A DNA stretch of 60,736 nt from Fimbriimonadaceae bacterium (lineage in GTDB: Bacteria; Armatimonadota; Fimbriimonadia; Fimbriimonadales; Fimbriimonadaceae): contig JAICWL010000008.1 of NCBI GenBank assembly GCA_025934835.1, positions 1 through 60,736 on the forward strand, in the 5' to 3' direction. Position 1 is the stretch's first letter. Each line of letters starts with the position of its first letter. Position numbers and translations under genes: made by a program. Positions 25,657 to 35,397 of this stretch are shown here, one piece after another. The notes under the pieces were generated by a model. It saw only the letters and a list, made by a program, of their open reading frames with translations, searched no databases and was not told where the DNA came from.

Positions 25657-26196
25657 TTAGAGACCTGGCTGGGCGGACCGCGGATGCAACTTCAGCCAGA
25701 TCGTCGCGAACGAGTCGATCTGCGCCACGATGTCCTTCTTCAGGGCGTCCTTGCAGCCGGCGGGCGGTCCGATCATCAGCGCACCCTTGGCCTTCCAAAG
25801 CTGCTGCGAAACGAACGAGGCGTCGTTGTTCGCGAGGTGGCCGTAACTGAATATGTTCGTATCGAGCGAGACCGCCGCGGTGCCGTCATCGGCTTTCACT
25901 GCGTTTACGGATACGTACAGGTTCGGGTACGCGACAAACTCCTCGGGTTTGGGTGCGGCTGTCGTATAGGGCACGCCGTCCGTCTTTAGCCGTGTCTCCA
26001 CGACGTCCTCGATCTCCTGCTTGGTTATGAACCAGTCTTCGAAACGATCGGTGCTCTCGATAAGAACACGAAGGGCCTTCACGTCATGGAAGTTGGCCTC
26101 GACGAATTGGTTCTGCCCTATGAGCGAAAGACCATAGGCACCCGAGCAGACGACCAAGAGCGACGATAACATCAGCGAACGCGGTGAAGCTTTCAT
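25657..26196 (-). CDS. Secreted protein, unknown, 179 residues
   Basis: Signal peptide (RSLMLSSLLVVCSGAYGLSL) and a soluble domain with ESTDRFEDWFITKQEIEDVV, YPNLYVSVNAVKADDGTAAVSLDTN and WKAKGALMIGPPAGCKDAL. The pattern (short strands, DxFATIWL tail) resembles small periplasmic DUF-type proteins, but no family is certain. ATG 26196 follows AAGGGGGATTT, a strong RBS. It is convergent with the DUF5695 gene. Confidence 0.7.
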   Translation of the reverse strand: MKASPRSLMLSSLLVVCSGAYGLSLIGQNQFVEANFHDVKALRVLIESTDRFEDWFITKQEIEDVVETRLKTDGVPYTTAAPKPEEFVAYPNLYVSVNAVKADDGTAAVSLDTNIFSYGHLANNDASFVSQQLWKAKGALMIGPPAGCKDALKKDIVAQIDSFATIWLKLHPRSAQPGL

Positions 26197-26282
26197 AAAT
26201 CCCCCTTTCTTGCCTCACCTACTTTATCAAATTCGTGGAGGTTAGCAAGCTCATCCGCTTCCGCCAACGAAGATGCCGATAG

Positions 26283-29054
26283 TTAGGCATGCGATGGCTC
26301 GGAGCTCGTTTCCCGCTCCGCGGGCCGGGCCCCGAATGCCTTATCCGCAGATAAGCTTCTTCCTTCGGCCCAACTCCTCGCGAATGCTTCGCTATCGCAG
26401 CGCGACTGCGCCGCTGATATGAATTTCTCCTGGCGCAGCAGCTCGCGGGACACCAGTTTCGCCCCGATGTCTTCGCGAAGCTTCTCGGCCGAGCCCCACA
26501 TCCTAGCCGCAGCCAGAGGATCCTCGATTGAAGCCACATTGCCCAGCGCCTCCAGGCATTGGGCCTGGCCCCTGCGGACGCCTATCTCACGATGTATAGC
26601 GAAACTCTCGACGAGCTTCTCGCGCGCCTCGTCGAGCTTGCCGGCATCCAGAAGAAGGAAGCCGAGGCTCGCCAAAGAATCAGCGGTCCCTCGCTGGTCG
26701 CGTAGGTCACGGCGAGAGGCGATGCTCTCTTCGAAGTATCGTCGCGCCGAGTCGAAGTCCCCCGAACCAGCCGCGAGCACTCCGAGCCAGTGCGTTACAT
26801 GGGCCACGCCCCTCGGGCGACCCTGCCGCTGGAAAATCGCCAATGCTTCGTCAAGCAAAGTACGGGCTCGAGTTGCCTCACCAAGCAGCGCACACGCTTC
26901 GCCGAGATTGGTCAGAGAAGAGGCCTCCAAATGCGAATCACCGAGGGTCTTGCGGATTCGCAGACCCTCCTCGAAAGCGGCCTTCGCACTTTCGAATTCC
27001 CCCTGCTCCATCGATACTATCCCTATTGCTTCGACGGCAGAGGCAATCATAGCCGGGAAGCCCCCTGTCTCCGACAGGGTCCGCGCTTCATCGAGAAGCC
27101 GGATTGCCTTCGAATACTCGGCAAGCTCGCCAGCGAGCATTCCTGCTGCGCGAAGTGCGCGAATACGCGGACGCGGATCCGCCGACACGGGAACAGTGGC
27201 TATGAGTTTTTCGAGCCAGTCCAGACCCTCACGCAGGTAGCCGCGGACATACCAGAACCAATAGGCGCAAGCCGCAAGCACGAGGCCGGCGGTGCCATCC
27301 CCGGCCCCTTCGAGCGACCAAGCCAGCGCCGAGCGAATGTTCCCTTGCTCTTGATCGAGCAGCCCAAACGTCGCGTGAAACTCAGCCGACATTCGCGGCG
27401 AAAGCTCCGTGAGCAGATCTCGGAAGTATGCGAGATGGGCATTGCGCCAGCTTTCGGCAGACCCGCTCTCCAACATGCGGTCCCTCGCGTACTGACGCAC
27501 AGTCTCGAGGAGCAGGTACCGAGTCGTTCCCTCGCGCTCCTCCGCCACCACGAGCGATTTGTCTGCGAGCGACGAGAGCAGATCGAGGACATCCCAATCG
27601 TCGATCGGGGCGCCGATGCACACTTTTTCGGCTGCCTGCAGCGTCCATCCGCCGTAAAACACCGAGAGCCTGCTCAGCAGCGCCTTCTCAGATTCGGTCA
27701 GTAGGTCGTAGCTCCAGTCAATGAGCGACCGAAGCGTTTGCTGCCTCGGCAGAGCAGTTCGGCTTCCACCCGTGAGCAACCGAAAACGGTGATCGAGCCG
27801 CTGATTAACTTCCTCGACGGACATCGACCGCAAGCGCGCGGCTGCGAGCTCGATGGCCAGCGGGATGCCGTCGAGCCGTTGGCATACGGATGCAACTGCC
27901 GGGGCGTTTTGATTCGTCACCTCGAACTTCGGGTTGTTCGCGAGAGCACGATCGACGAACAGCCGCACCGCCTCGTACTGCGCGAGGGACTCCGCGCTTT
28001 GCGTGAGCCCACCGGATGGCAGCGAGAGCGAGGGGACTCGGAACGTCACTTCGCCTGCGATGCCCAACCCCTCACGGCTGCTCGCCAAAATCGAAACCTC
28101 CGGGCAGTGTCGCAAGATTTCGTCCGCGAACCAGGCACAAGCGTCCAGCAGATGCTCGCAGTTATCGAGCACCAGCACTAGACGCCTCTCTTTCAGATAT
28201 TCCTTGACTCGCTGTAGCGCCACCGCGCCGGGCTCGTCTTTCAGCCCCAACACACCGCCGACTGTGCGCGGAACCAGCTCCGGATCGGAGACCTGGGCCA
28301 GTTCCACCAGCCAAGCACCATCGCGGAACGAGTCGAGAACTTCGGCGGCAACCTGGAGAGAAAGGCGCGTCTTTCCGCAGCCACCCGAGCCGGTCAGGGT
28401 AAGAAGTCTCGCCTTGGCCAAGAGATCTTTGATCTTGGTAGTTTCTGCCTCGCGTCCCACAAAGCTGGTCAGCTGCTCCGGCAGGTTGTTCGGCATGTTC
28501 TCGAGCGATCGCAGCGCGGGAAAGTCCGATCGGAGATGCGGATGGCAGAGCTGGAATACCGACTCCGGGCGGCCCAAGTCCTTCAATCGGTGCTCGCCAA
28601 GCGGCCGCAGCGTGCAGCCGTTGGGCAGGCTGTCGCGGCACAGGTCGTGCGACACGTCCGATAGAAGAACTTGACCGCCGTGCGCGGTCGATAAAATCCG
28701 GGCAACCCGGTTAAGAGGCGGGCCGAAGTAGTCGTTGTCCCGTACTTCCGCCGCGCCTGTGTGCACTGCGATGCGCACTTGCAGTGGAGCGCCCGTGGGC
28801 CACTGTTCTTCGCCAAGGGCGACCTGGATGTCGAACGCAGATTGAAGCGCCTCAGGAGCGGTATGGAACGCCGCGCAAAAGGCGTCGCCGACGGTCTTGA
28901 AAACATAGCCGTCGTTGCGCTCGACCGCGTGTCGGATCAGGGCATCGTGGCGCGCGAGGCTCTGGAGCATCTGCTCGGGCTGGCTCTCCCAAAGTCTCGT
29001 GCTTCCCTCAATGTCCGTAAAAAGAAAGGTGATAGTGCCGGACGGGAGATTCAT
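26283..29054 (-). CDS. Class III cyclase / NB-ARC ATPase / TPR regulator
   Basis: 923 residues. Residues 1-165 are a class III nucleotidyl cyclase (ITFLFTDIEGSTRLWE, GYVFKTVGDAFCAAF; the metal Asp residues are present). Residues about 190-500 are an NB-ARC ATPase: FVGREAE, Walker A TGSGGCGKTRL, Walker B RLVLVLDNCEHLLDA, and GLPLAI-type DGIPLAIELAAARLRSM. From about 600 onward TPR repeats follow. This build is common in large Actinobacteria/Chloroflexi-like regulators. Whether the cyclase is active cannot be judged by eye. There is no DNA-binding domain, so it may signal by cyclic nucleotide. Divergent from the aldo-keto reductase. Confidence 0.92.
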   Translation of the reverse strand: MNLPSGTITFLFTDIEGSTRLWESQPEQMLQSLARHDALIRHAVERNDGYVFKTVGDAFCAAFHTAPEALQSAFDIQVALGEEQWPTGAPLQVRIAVHTGAAEVRDNDYFGPPLNRVARILSTAHGGQVLLSDVSHDLCRDSLPNGCTLRPLGEHRLKDLGRPESVFQLCHPHLRSDFPALRSLENMPNNLPEQLTSFVGREAETTKIKDLLAKARLLTLTGSGGCGKTRLSLQVAAEVLDSFRDGAWLVELAQVSDPELVPRTVGGVLGLKDEPGAVALQRVKEYLKERRLVLVLDNCEHLLDACAWFADEILRHCPEVSILASSREGLGIAGEVTFRVPSLSLPSGGLTQSAESLAQYEAVRLFVDRALANNPKFEVTNQNAPAVASVCQRLDGIPLAIELAAARLRSMSVEEVNQRLDHRFRLLTGGSRTALPRQQTLRSLIDWSYDLLTESEKALLSRLSVFYGGWTLQAAEKVCIGAPIDDWDVLDLLSSLADKSLVVAEEREGTTRYLLLETVRQYARDRMLESGSAESWRNAHLAYFRDLLTELSPRMSAEFHATFGLLDQEQGNIRSALAWSLEGAGDGTAGLVLAACAYWFWYVRGYLREGLDWLEKLIATVPVSADPRPRIRALRAAGMLAGELAEYSKAIRLLDEARTLSETGGFPAMIASAVEAIGIVSMEQGEFESAKAAFEEGLRIRKTLGDSHLEASSLTNLGEACALLGEATRARTLLDEALAIFQRQGRPRGVAHVTHWLGVLAAGSGDFDSARRYFEESIASRRDLRDQRGTADSLASLGFLLLDAGKLDEAREKLVESFAIHREIGVRRGQAQCLEALGNVASIEDPLAAARMWGSAEKLREDIGAKLVSRELLRQEKFISAAQSRCDSEAFARSWAEGRSLSADKAFGARPAERETSSEPSHA

Positions 29055-29197
29055 GGGATCGATCCAGCGGAACGCATCTCAAGATTACAGTAAACCGGCC
29101 GCCGGCGACATTCGGCAAATCGGATTCTTTGGGAAGCTGAGCCAAGGGCGCGCTGCCAGTGAGTCAGCTCTCGCGTGAGCGATGCATGCTCCATTAA

Positions 29198-30271
<1,074 letters not shown>

Positions 30272-30279
30272 AGGATGTC

Positions 30280-30675
30280 ATGCAAATCATAAGGAATGAA
30301 TCTCGGGCATCGACTCGCGGGCCAGCCGATTGGTTCACCGGATCCGTGCGGATCGACCCGTTGGTTAGCACCCCCGAACCCGCGCGGGTATCTGGAGCGT
30401 GCGTCACGTTCGAGCCAGGCGCGCGTACCGCCTGGCACACACACCCTCTGGGGCAATCTTTGATCGTGCTCTCGGGTCTCGGCTGGGTGCAGCGGGAGGG
30501 TAGCCCGAAGGAAGAGATCCGTCCCGGCGACGTCGTGTGGTTCGACCCCGGCGAGAAACACTGGCACGGCGCTACCGACAAAGCCGCCATGACTCACATC
30601 GCCATTCAGGAGCGGCTCGACGGAAAGGCCGTCGAATGGTTGGAGCACGTCTCGGACGTCCAATATATGTCGTAG
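30280..30675 (+). CDS. Cupin-domain protein
   Basis: 131 residues. [25 protein letters not shown] and [18 protein letters not shown] are the two cupin motifs with the metal-ligating histidines, as in the mandelonitrile-lyase-like and carboxymuconolactone-linked cupins. The start ATG at 30280 has GAGG five bases upstream. It is 8 bases after the reductase and likely forms a two-gene operon that handles a small carbonyl substrate, which is unknown. Confidence 0.92.
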   Translation: MQIIRNESRASTRGPADWFTGSVRIDPLVSTPEPARVSGACVTFEPGARTAWHTHPLGQSLIVLSGLGWVQREGSPKEEIRPGDVVWFDPGEKHWHGATDKAAMTHIAIQERLDGKAVEWLEHVSDVQYMS

Positions 30676-30741
30676 CAGCGCCGGTAAGACCTGTCTGCCG
30701 GCGAGCCCACGAAGCGCCGGAAATCCGTTACTCTTTTCCGG

Positions 30742-30885
30742 ATGAGTGCGGCACAGGTAGGTATTGCGAAGACCAACATGCGATTGCTTGACAAGATCCG
30801 AGCGGGACGGGAACGACTTGCCGACCAGTATCTGAGGGCATACGCTGGCAGCGGCAAAGTAGACACCTTGGGGCCCTCTCGATGA
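30742..30885 (+). CDS. 47-residue ORF coupled to the Cj0069-family gene
   Basis: The frame MSAAQVGIAKTNMRLLDKIR then AGRERLADQYLRAYAGSGKV ends with a TGA at 30883-30885. That stop overlaps the next gene's ATG by four bases, the coupled spacing used throughout this region. The predicted peptide is basic, helical and soluble. No family recognised. It could be a real small protein or a translated leader for the downstream gene. Confidence 0.5.
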   Translation: MSAAQVGIAKTNMRLLDKIRAGRERLADQYLRAYAGSGKVDTLGPSR

Positions 30886-31868
30886 AGGTGGTATTGATGT
30901 GGTACGGCGACACGGCGGCCCGTGAGTCAGGCACCTTGGAGGGTCACCGCCTGGGCCCTACAGCCGCAGCCCTCCGCGCCGAGGGGCTGGAGACTGAAGC
31001 CTGCGTATACAACGACGACGTCTCCGGCCCGGCCTTTGAGCAACTTCGCCACGTGGATGTGGTGCAGGTTTGGGTCAATCCCATCGAAGGCGGCACTTCG
31101 CGGCGAAAGCTCGATGCCATGCTGGAACGTCTCTCCGGACTCGGAGTGATCGTCAGCGCCCATCCAAAAACGATCCAGTCGATGGGCACCAAGAGAGTGC
31201 TATACGACACTCGCCATATGGGCTGGGGCTCGGATGTTCATCTCTACACGACCCTTGAAGAGATGGCTTCGCAATTGCCCGAGCGCTTGCGGCATGGCTC
31301 GCCTCGCGTGCTGAAGCAGTTCCGCGGCCACAGCGGACACGGCATATGGAAGCTAACCCCGATCGGGAAAGCCGACCGGGTCCTCGCCCGCCATGCAGCG
31401 CGCGGCAGCGAGGAGACCGAGGTCGACCTTAACGACTGGATGTCGAACTGCGCGCCGTATTTCTCCGAAGGGCCGATGCTCGACCAGGAGTTCCAATCCA
31501 GGATCTCTGAAGGAACCGTGCGTTGCTACTTCGTCCGAGATCGAATCGAAGGGTTCGGGCACCAAAAGGTCAATGCCCTGGCGCCGGAGCCCGAACCCGG
31601 ACCACGGCTGTACTATCCGCCCAGCTTGCCGGAGTTCCAGAAGCTCAAACAGATCATGGAAGCAGAATGGCTCCCACAGTTGCTGACATCGGTCGGGCTA
31701 TCGGTCAGCGACCTGCCGTTCTTATGGGACGCAGATTTCATGCTGGGCGCAAAGACCGCAGCAGGCGACGACACCTACGTGCTGTGCGAGATCAACGTGA
31801 GCTCGGTATATCCCTATCCGGAAAGCGCGATGGCGCCCCTCGCGCGGGCCATCGCCGACTCCCATTGA
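30882..31868 (+). CDS. Cj0069-family protein (ATP-grasp-like)
   Basis: 328 residues. Opening VVLMWYGDTAARESGT and VDVVQVWVNPIEGGTSRRKL, then IVSAHPKTIQSMGTKRVLYDTRHMGWGSDVHLY, LKQFRGHSGHGIWKL and VLCEINVSSVYPYPESA match the Cj0069 family. The order of segments (P-loop-like, glycine-rich GHSGHG, EINVSS Mg site) resembles ATP-grasp ligases. Enzyme activity is unknown. The start overlaps a 47-codon ORF, and the 3' end overlaps a decayed aquaporin gene on the other strand. Confidence 0.85.
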   Translation: MKVVLMWYGDTAARESGTLEGHRLGPTAAALRAEGLETEACVYNDDVSGPAFEQLRHVDVVQVWVNPIEGGTSRRKLDAMLERLSGLGVIVSAHPKTIQSMGTKRVLYDTRHMGWGSDVHLYTTLEEMASQLPERLRHGSPRVLKQFRGHSGHGIWKLTPIGKADRVLARHAARGSEETEVDLNDWMSNCAPYFSEGPMLDQEFQSRISEGTVRCYFVRDRIEGFGHQKVNALAPEPEPGPRLYYPPSLPEFQKLKQIMEAEWLPQLLTSVGLSVSDLPFLWDADFMLGAKTAAGDDTYVLCEINVSSVYPYPESAMAPLARAIADSH

Positions 31869-32200
31869 CTTCGGGACAAGCCTTGCGCAGCGTCGTCTTC
31901 CTTCCGATCTTTTTCGTAGAGTGCGAGTGAAATGGCGGTAGCTGGGAGCCCGCCTGCGACCGGCGCAACCCCATAGATCCATTGGGCACGCCAGTGGTCT
32001 GCGACGAGAGCCGGGCTGATCGACCGCGCGGGATTCATGGACGCGCCCGTTAGCGGGCCGGAAAACAATCCGAGCAGAGCAACGGTCGCCCCCGCGCCTA
32101 CGAGCGTCAGAGCGAACGTTCCGATGAACTCTTCCAAAAGGCACTTCGCGAGATCCGGCCGTTCGCCGCTCTCCCCCTTTGGCGAATCGGGCGCCTTCAT
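31814..32200 (-). pseudogene. Internally deleted MIP/aquaporin remnant
   Basis: The frame encodes an N-terminal MIP helix (CLLEEFIGTFALTLVGAGATV) and then passes straight to ALLGLFSGPLTGASMNPARS, the second NPA loop with its usual Arg, and the final helix WIYGVAPVAGGLPATAISL. About half the protein, including the first NPA loop and helices 2-4, is missing, and the joint keeps the frame. A working channel is not expected. The 3' end reads past the normal family end into the neighbouring gene's region. Confidence 0.8.
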
Positions 32201-32391
32201 ACGAACAGTTTCGAGCAGCCGGAAGCGACATAGGTTCCGAATTGAAGAAGGCGTCGAGAAGGTTGTGTCGAACGTTTACATAGGGATAATTGCGCATGCG
32301 ACCGCACAATATCAGTAGAATCGGAGTCAAGACTTAGGGAGTTGCGGGACCCGTCTCGAACAGCCGACCGGCTCTAATCAACCCACGAATA

Positions 32392-34599
32392 ATGGAACTC
32401 ATCGGCTCCACGCTGGCATCCACGTTTGACCCTCCGGCGTCCTCGCCTCGACAGCCGGAGAAGTGCGGGCATCACACGGTTCAGTTTTACGAGGATGATT
32501 CCGAGTTGGTGGCATCGGTTGCAGAGTTCGTCGGAGTCGGCCTCGAATCCGGAAGCCCCGGCATCGTAATCGCCACCGAGCAGCACCGTGCTTCGATCGA
32601 GCAGGAGCTTAGAGATCGTGGAATCGACCTCGAGCGTATGGTTGCGTCGGACTTATACGTTTCCATGGACGCCGAGGAGACGCTCGAGACCTTCGTGAGG
32701 GAGGGGGTTCTCCAGCGCGAACTCTTTCGACATGAGGTCGTGGGCCACCTCACGCGTTTATCGGCGCTAGGCGCTGAGCCTAAGCTGTTCGGTGAAATGG
32801 TCGCCCTTCTCCATAGGCAAGTCGGCGGAAGTGCTGTGATCGAGTTAGAAAATCTTTGGAACGAGCTGATGGAAAGCTATCGTTTCGAACTCTATTGCGC
32901 TTACCCCCTTCAGGACTTCGCTAACGGAGCCAGCTCGGATCTTTTCAGTAGTATCTGCAACTCGCACACTGACGTTGTCCCGGCAGATGGTGTTGACGTG
33001 GAAGGTCCCGAAGAGCAACACAAGGTGCTCGCGAAGCTCCAGCAAAAATCGAAGGCGCTCGCCGGTGAAATCCAGCACCGGCGCACCATCGAGCGCGAGT
33101 TGCAGATGTTTGTCGACACGGCCCTGTTCGGCTTGCATTGGGTTCGCGCCGACGGCATCATCGAGTGGGCGAACGCCGCCGAAATGAAGATGCTGGGCTA
33201 TGAGCCAGACGAATTCATCGGCCATAACATCAGCGAATTTCATGCCGACAAGGACGTAATTGAAGACATTCTCGCTCGCCTCTCGCGAGACGAGCGTCTG
33301 TGCGACTACCAGGCGCGGCTGAAGTGCAAAGACGGCTCGATCAAGATCGTCAGGATCACCTCGAGCGTGCTCTGGGAAGGCGATCAGTTCGTCCACACTC
33401 AGTGCTTCACGAGGGACGTCACGCAGGAGGTCGAGGGGGAGCGCTCAACCAGAAGGCTCGCTGCGATCGTCGAGTTCTCCGACGACGCTATCATCAGCAA
33501 AGACCTGAACGGAGTCATCACGAGTTGGAACAAGGCGGCCGAGCGGATTTTCGCCTACACAGAATCGGAAGCTATCGGACGGCCCATTCTGATGCTGATT
33601 CCTCAGGGCCGAACCAACGAAGAGCCGGAGATACTTTCCCGCATCCGGCGCGGAGAAGTGGTCGACCACTATGAAACCGTTCGACAGCGAAAAGACGGGA
33701 CTTTGATCGACATTTCCGTGACGATCTCCCCGATTCGCGACTCATACGGAGTCATCGTGGGGGCATCCAAGATTGCCAGGGATATCACCGCCCAACGTCA
33801 GACGCAGCGAGAGCTCGAAAAGCTGACCGCAGAGCTTCAAGCCGCGAAAGCCGAGCTGGAAGCGCGCGTCGAAGCCCGGACGACCTCCCTCAAGCAGGCG
33901 GTTGCGCAAATGGAGGAGATCTCATACACGATCTCGCACGATTTACGAGCGCCCTTGCGCGCAATGAACATGTACTCCCGAGTGCTGTTGGAAGAGTTCG
34001 GTCCGCTCGTCGAACAAGAACCTGAAGCTTTGCGCTACCTAAACCGCATCGCGATCAACTGCAGCAGACTCGATCGCATGGTTCAGGACGTGCTGACATT
34101 CGGCAGGGTCTCGCGGGAAGGAATCACGCTCGAGCCGGTGTCGTTGGATCGGCTGGTTTCGGACCTGATCCAGTACTACCCATCGCTCCAGCCCCCGAAC
34201 GCCAATTTACACGTCGAGCACCTGGGTTGCGTGATCGGACACGAGCCCTCGCTGGCCCAAGTGCTTTCCAACCTTCTCGTCAACGCCGTGAAGTTCGTGC
34301 CAGATGGTACAACTCCAGAGGTGCGGGTCAGGGCGAAGCGAGCGAACGGCCTAGTGCGGGTTTGGATCGAAGACAATGGGATTGGCATCGACCCTCGATT
34401 CCAGCACCGCCTATTTGCCATGTTCGAGCGGTTGCAGCCGGAAAATGGGTACGAGGGCACTGGCGTCGGGCTCGCAATCGCCCGAAAAGCCACCGAGCGT
34501 ATGGGCGGCACAATCGGAGTCGAATCGGACGGCAAGAAGGGATGCAGATTTTGGTTCGAGCTGCCGGCCGCTAGGAAGCAGCGACAATGCCCGACGTAA
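32392..34599 (+). CDS. MEDS-PAS-PAS sensor histidine kinase
   Basis: 735 residues, soluble. Residues about 28-190 form a MEDS (DcmR-type sensory) domain (HHTVQFYEDDSELVASVAEF, then HRQVGGSAVIELENLWNEL). Two PAS domains follow (about 235-345, FVDTALFGLHWVRADGIIEW; about 355-470, DAIISKDLNGVITSWNKAAERIF). A coiled coil leads to HisKA ISHDLRAPLRAM (His about 516) and HATPase VWIEDNGIGIDPRFQHRLF with GTGVGLAIARKATERMGG. The MEDS domain is thought to sense small ligands. The gene overlaps its response regulator by 13 bases. Confidence 0.93.
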   Translation: MELIGSTLASTFDPPASSPRQPEKCGHHTVQFYEDDSELVASVAEFVGVGLESGSPGIVIATEQHRASIEQELRDRGIDLERMVASDLYVSMDAEETLETFVREGVLQRELFRHEVVGHLTRLSALGAEPKLFGEMVALLHRQVGGSAVIELENLWNELMESYRFELYCAYPLQDFANGASSDLFSSICNSHTDVVPADGVDVEGPEEQHKVLAKLQQKSKALAGEIQHRRTIERELQMFVDTALFGLHWVRADGIIEWANAAEMKMLGYEPDEFIGHNISEFHADKDVIEDILARLSRDERLCDYQARLKCKDGSIKIVRITSSVLWEGDQFVHTQCFTRDVTQEVEGERSTRRLAAIVEFSDDAIISKDLNGVITSWNKAAERIFAYTESEAIGRPILMLIPQGRTNEEPEILSRIRRGEVVDHYETVRQRKDGTLIDISVTISPIRDSYGVIVGASKIARDITAQRQTQRELEKLTAELQAAKAELEARVEARTTSLKQAVAQMEEISYTISHDLRAPLRAMNMYSRVLLEEFGPLVEQEPEALRYLNRIAINCSRLDRMVQDVLTFGRVSREGITLEPVSLDRLVSDLIQYYPSLQPPNANLHVEHLGCVIGHEPSLAQVLSNLLVNAVKFVPDGTTPEVRVRAKRANGLVRVWIEDNGIGIDPRFQHRLFAMFERLQPENGYEGTGVGLAIARKATERMGGTIGVESDGKKGCRFWFELPAARKQRQCPT

Positions 34600-35006
34600 C
34601 GGTGCTCTTGGTCGAGGACAACGAAGACGACGTTTTCGCCATGGAAAGAGCGTTCCGGAAAGCAGCCCTGTCGGCGAATCTGACCGTTTTGACAGACGGC
34701 CGCCAGGCTATGGATTACCTGAGCGGCACAGGCAAGTACTCGGACCGTGCAGATAATCCGCTACCCAGCCTCATCTTCCTCGACCTAAAGCTTCCTTACT
34801 ACAACGGTCACGAATTGATGGAGTGGATGAGGGACCGGCCCATCCTGAGCGATATACCGATCGTGATTTTGACCGGCTCGGATGAAACTTCCGATCACCA
34901 GCGGTGCGTCTCGAATGGCGCGAAAGATTATCTCGTAAAGCCGTCGAGCCCCGAAATCGTACGAGACGTCGTGAAGCGGTTCGTACCGCTGATAGGCGCA
35001 CAGTAG
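34587..35006 (+). CDS. Single-domain response regulator
   Basis: 139 residues, receiver only. VLLVEDNEDDVFAMERAF supplies the acidic pair, LIFLDLKLPYYNGHEL the phospho-acceptor Asp (about residue 66), VILTGSDE the Thr/Ser switch and YLVKPSSPE the Lys. It is of the Rcp1-like type that pairs with phytochrome-family kinases. No output domain, so it probably acts on another protein. It overlaps the upstream MEDS kinase and is surely its partner. Confidence 0.95.
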   Translation: MPDVTVLLVEDNEDDVFAMERAFRKAALSANLTVLTDGRQAMDYLSGTGKYSDRADNPLPSLIFLDLKLPYYNGHELMEWMRDRPILSDIPIVILTGSDETSDHQRCVSNGAKDYLVKPSSPEIVRDVVKRFVPLIGAQ

Positions 35007-35007
35007 A

Positions 35008-35388
35008 TCAGCGCGAGTCGAACAATTTAACCGCCTCGGAGGGCGCTTTGCAACGCCAGGCGTCCACGAGAAGATCCTCGATCTCCTCTGGCGCAACCGA
35101 GTCCAAACGAACGAGGACCGCCGGGAAGCCGTTGTAATGCGGCTCGGTGAAAAACTTGTCCGGGCTGCTCCCCAAGATCACCTCTTTCGCGGATAGGCTG
35201 GGCACGATTACTGCGAGTACCCTGTCGTTGATTACTTTCGCCTTCTTCGGGTGGACGCGCTCGGCCCAAGTCCATGCGAAGCCCTTCGCCTTACCTTTAT
35301 TCTCGACCGAGAACCCGAAGCGATCCACCCCCTCGAGCGCGCCGGGGAGCTTGGCGCAGATTCGGCGAATATCATCGTGACTTGTCAC
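35008..35388 (-). CDS. MmcQ/YjbR (DUF419) family protein
   Basis: 126 residues. DIRRICAKLPGALEGV, ENKGKAKGFAWTW, VLAVIVPSLSAKEVIL and SPDKFFTEPHYNGFPAVLVRLDSV are the family pattern of MmcQ/YjbR, a double-wing DNA-binding-like fold of unknown role. The GTG at 35388 gives full length. It is 9 bases downstream of the multicopper oxidase stop and likely co-transcribed. Convergent with the response regulator. Confidence 0.9.
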   Translation of the reverse strand: MTSHDDIRRICAKLPGALEGVDRFGFSVENKGKAKGFAWTWAERVHPKKAKVINDRVLAVIVPSLSAKEVILGSSPDKFFTEPHYNGFPAVLVRLDSVAPEEIEDLLVDAWRCKAPSEAVKLFDSR

Positions 35389-35397
35389 ACTCAGAAC

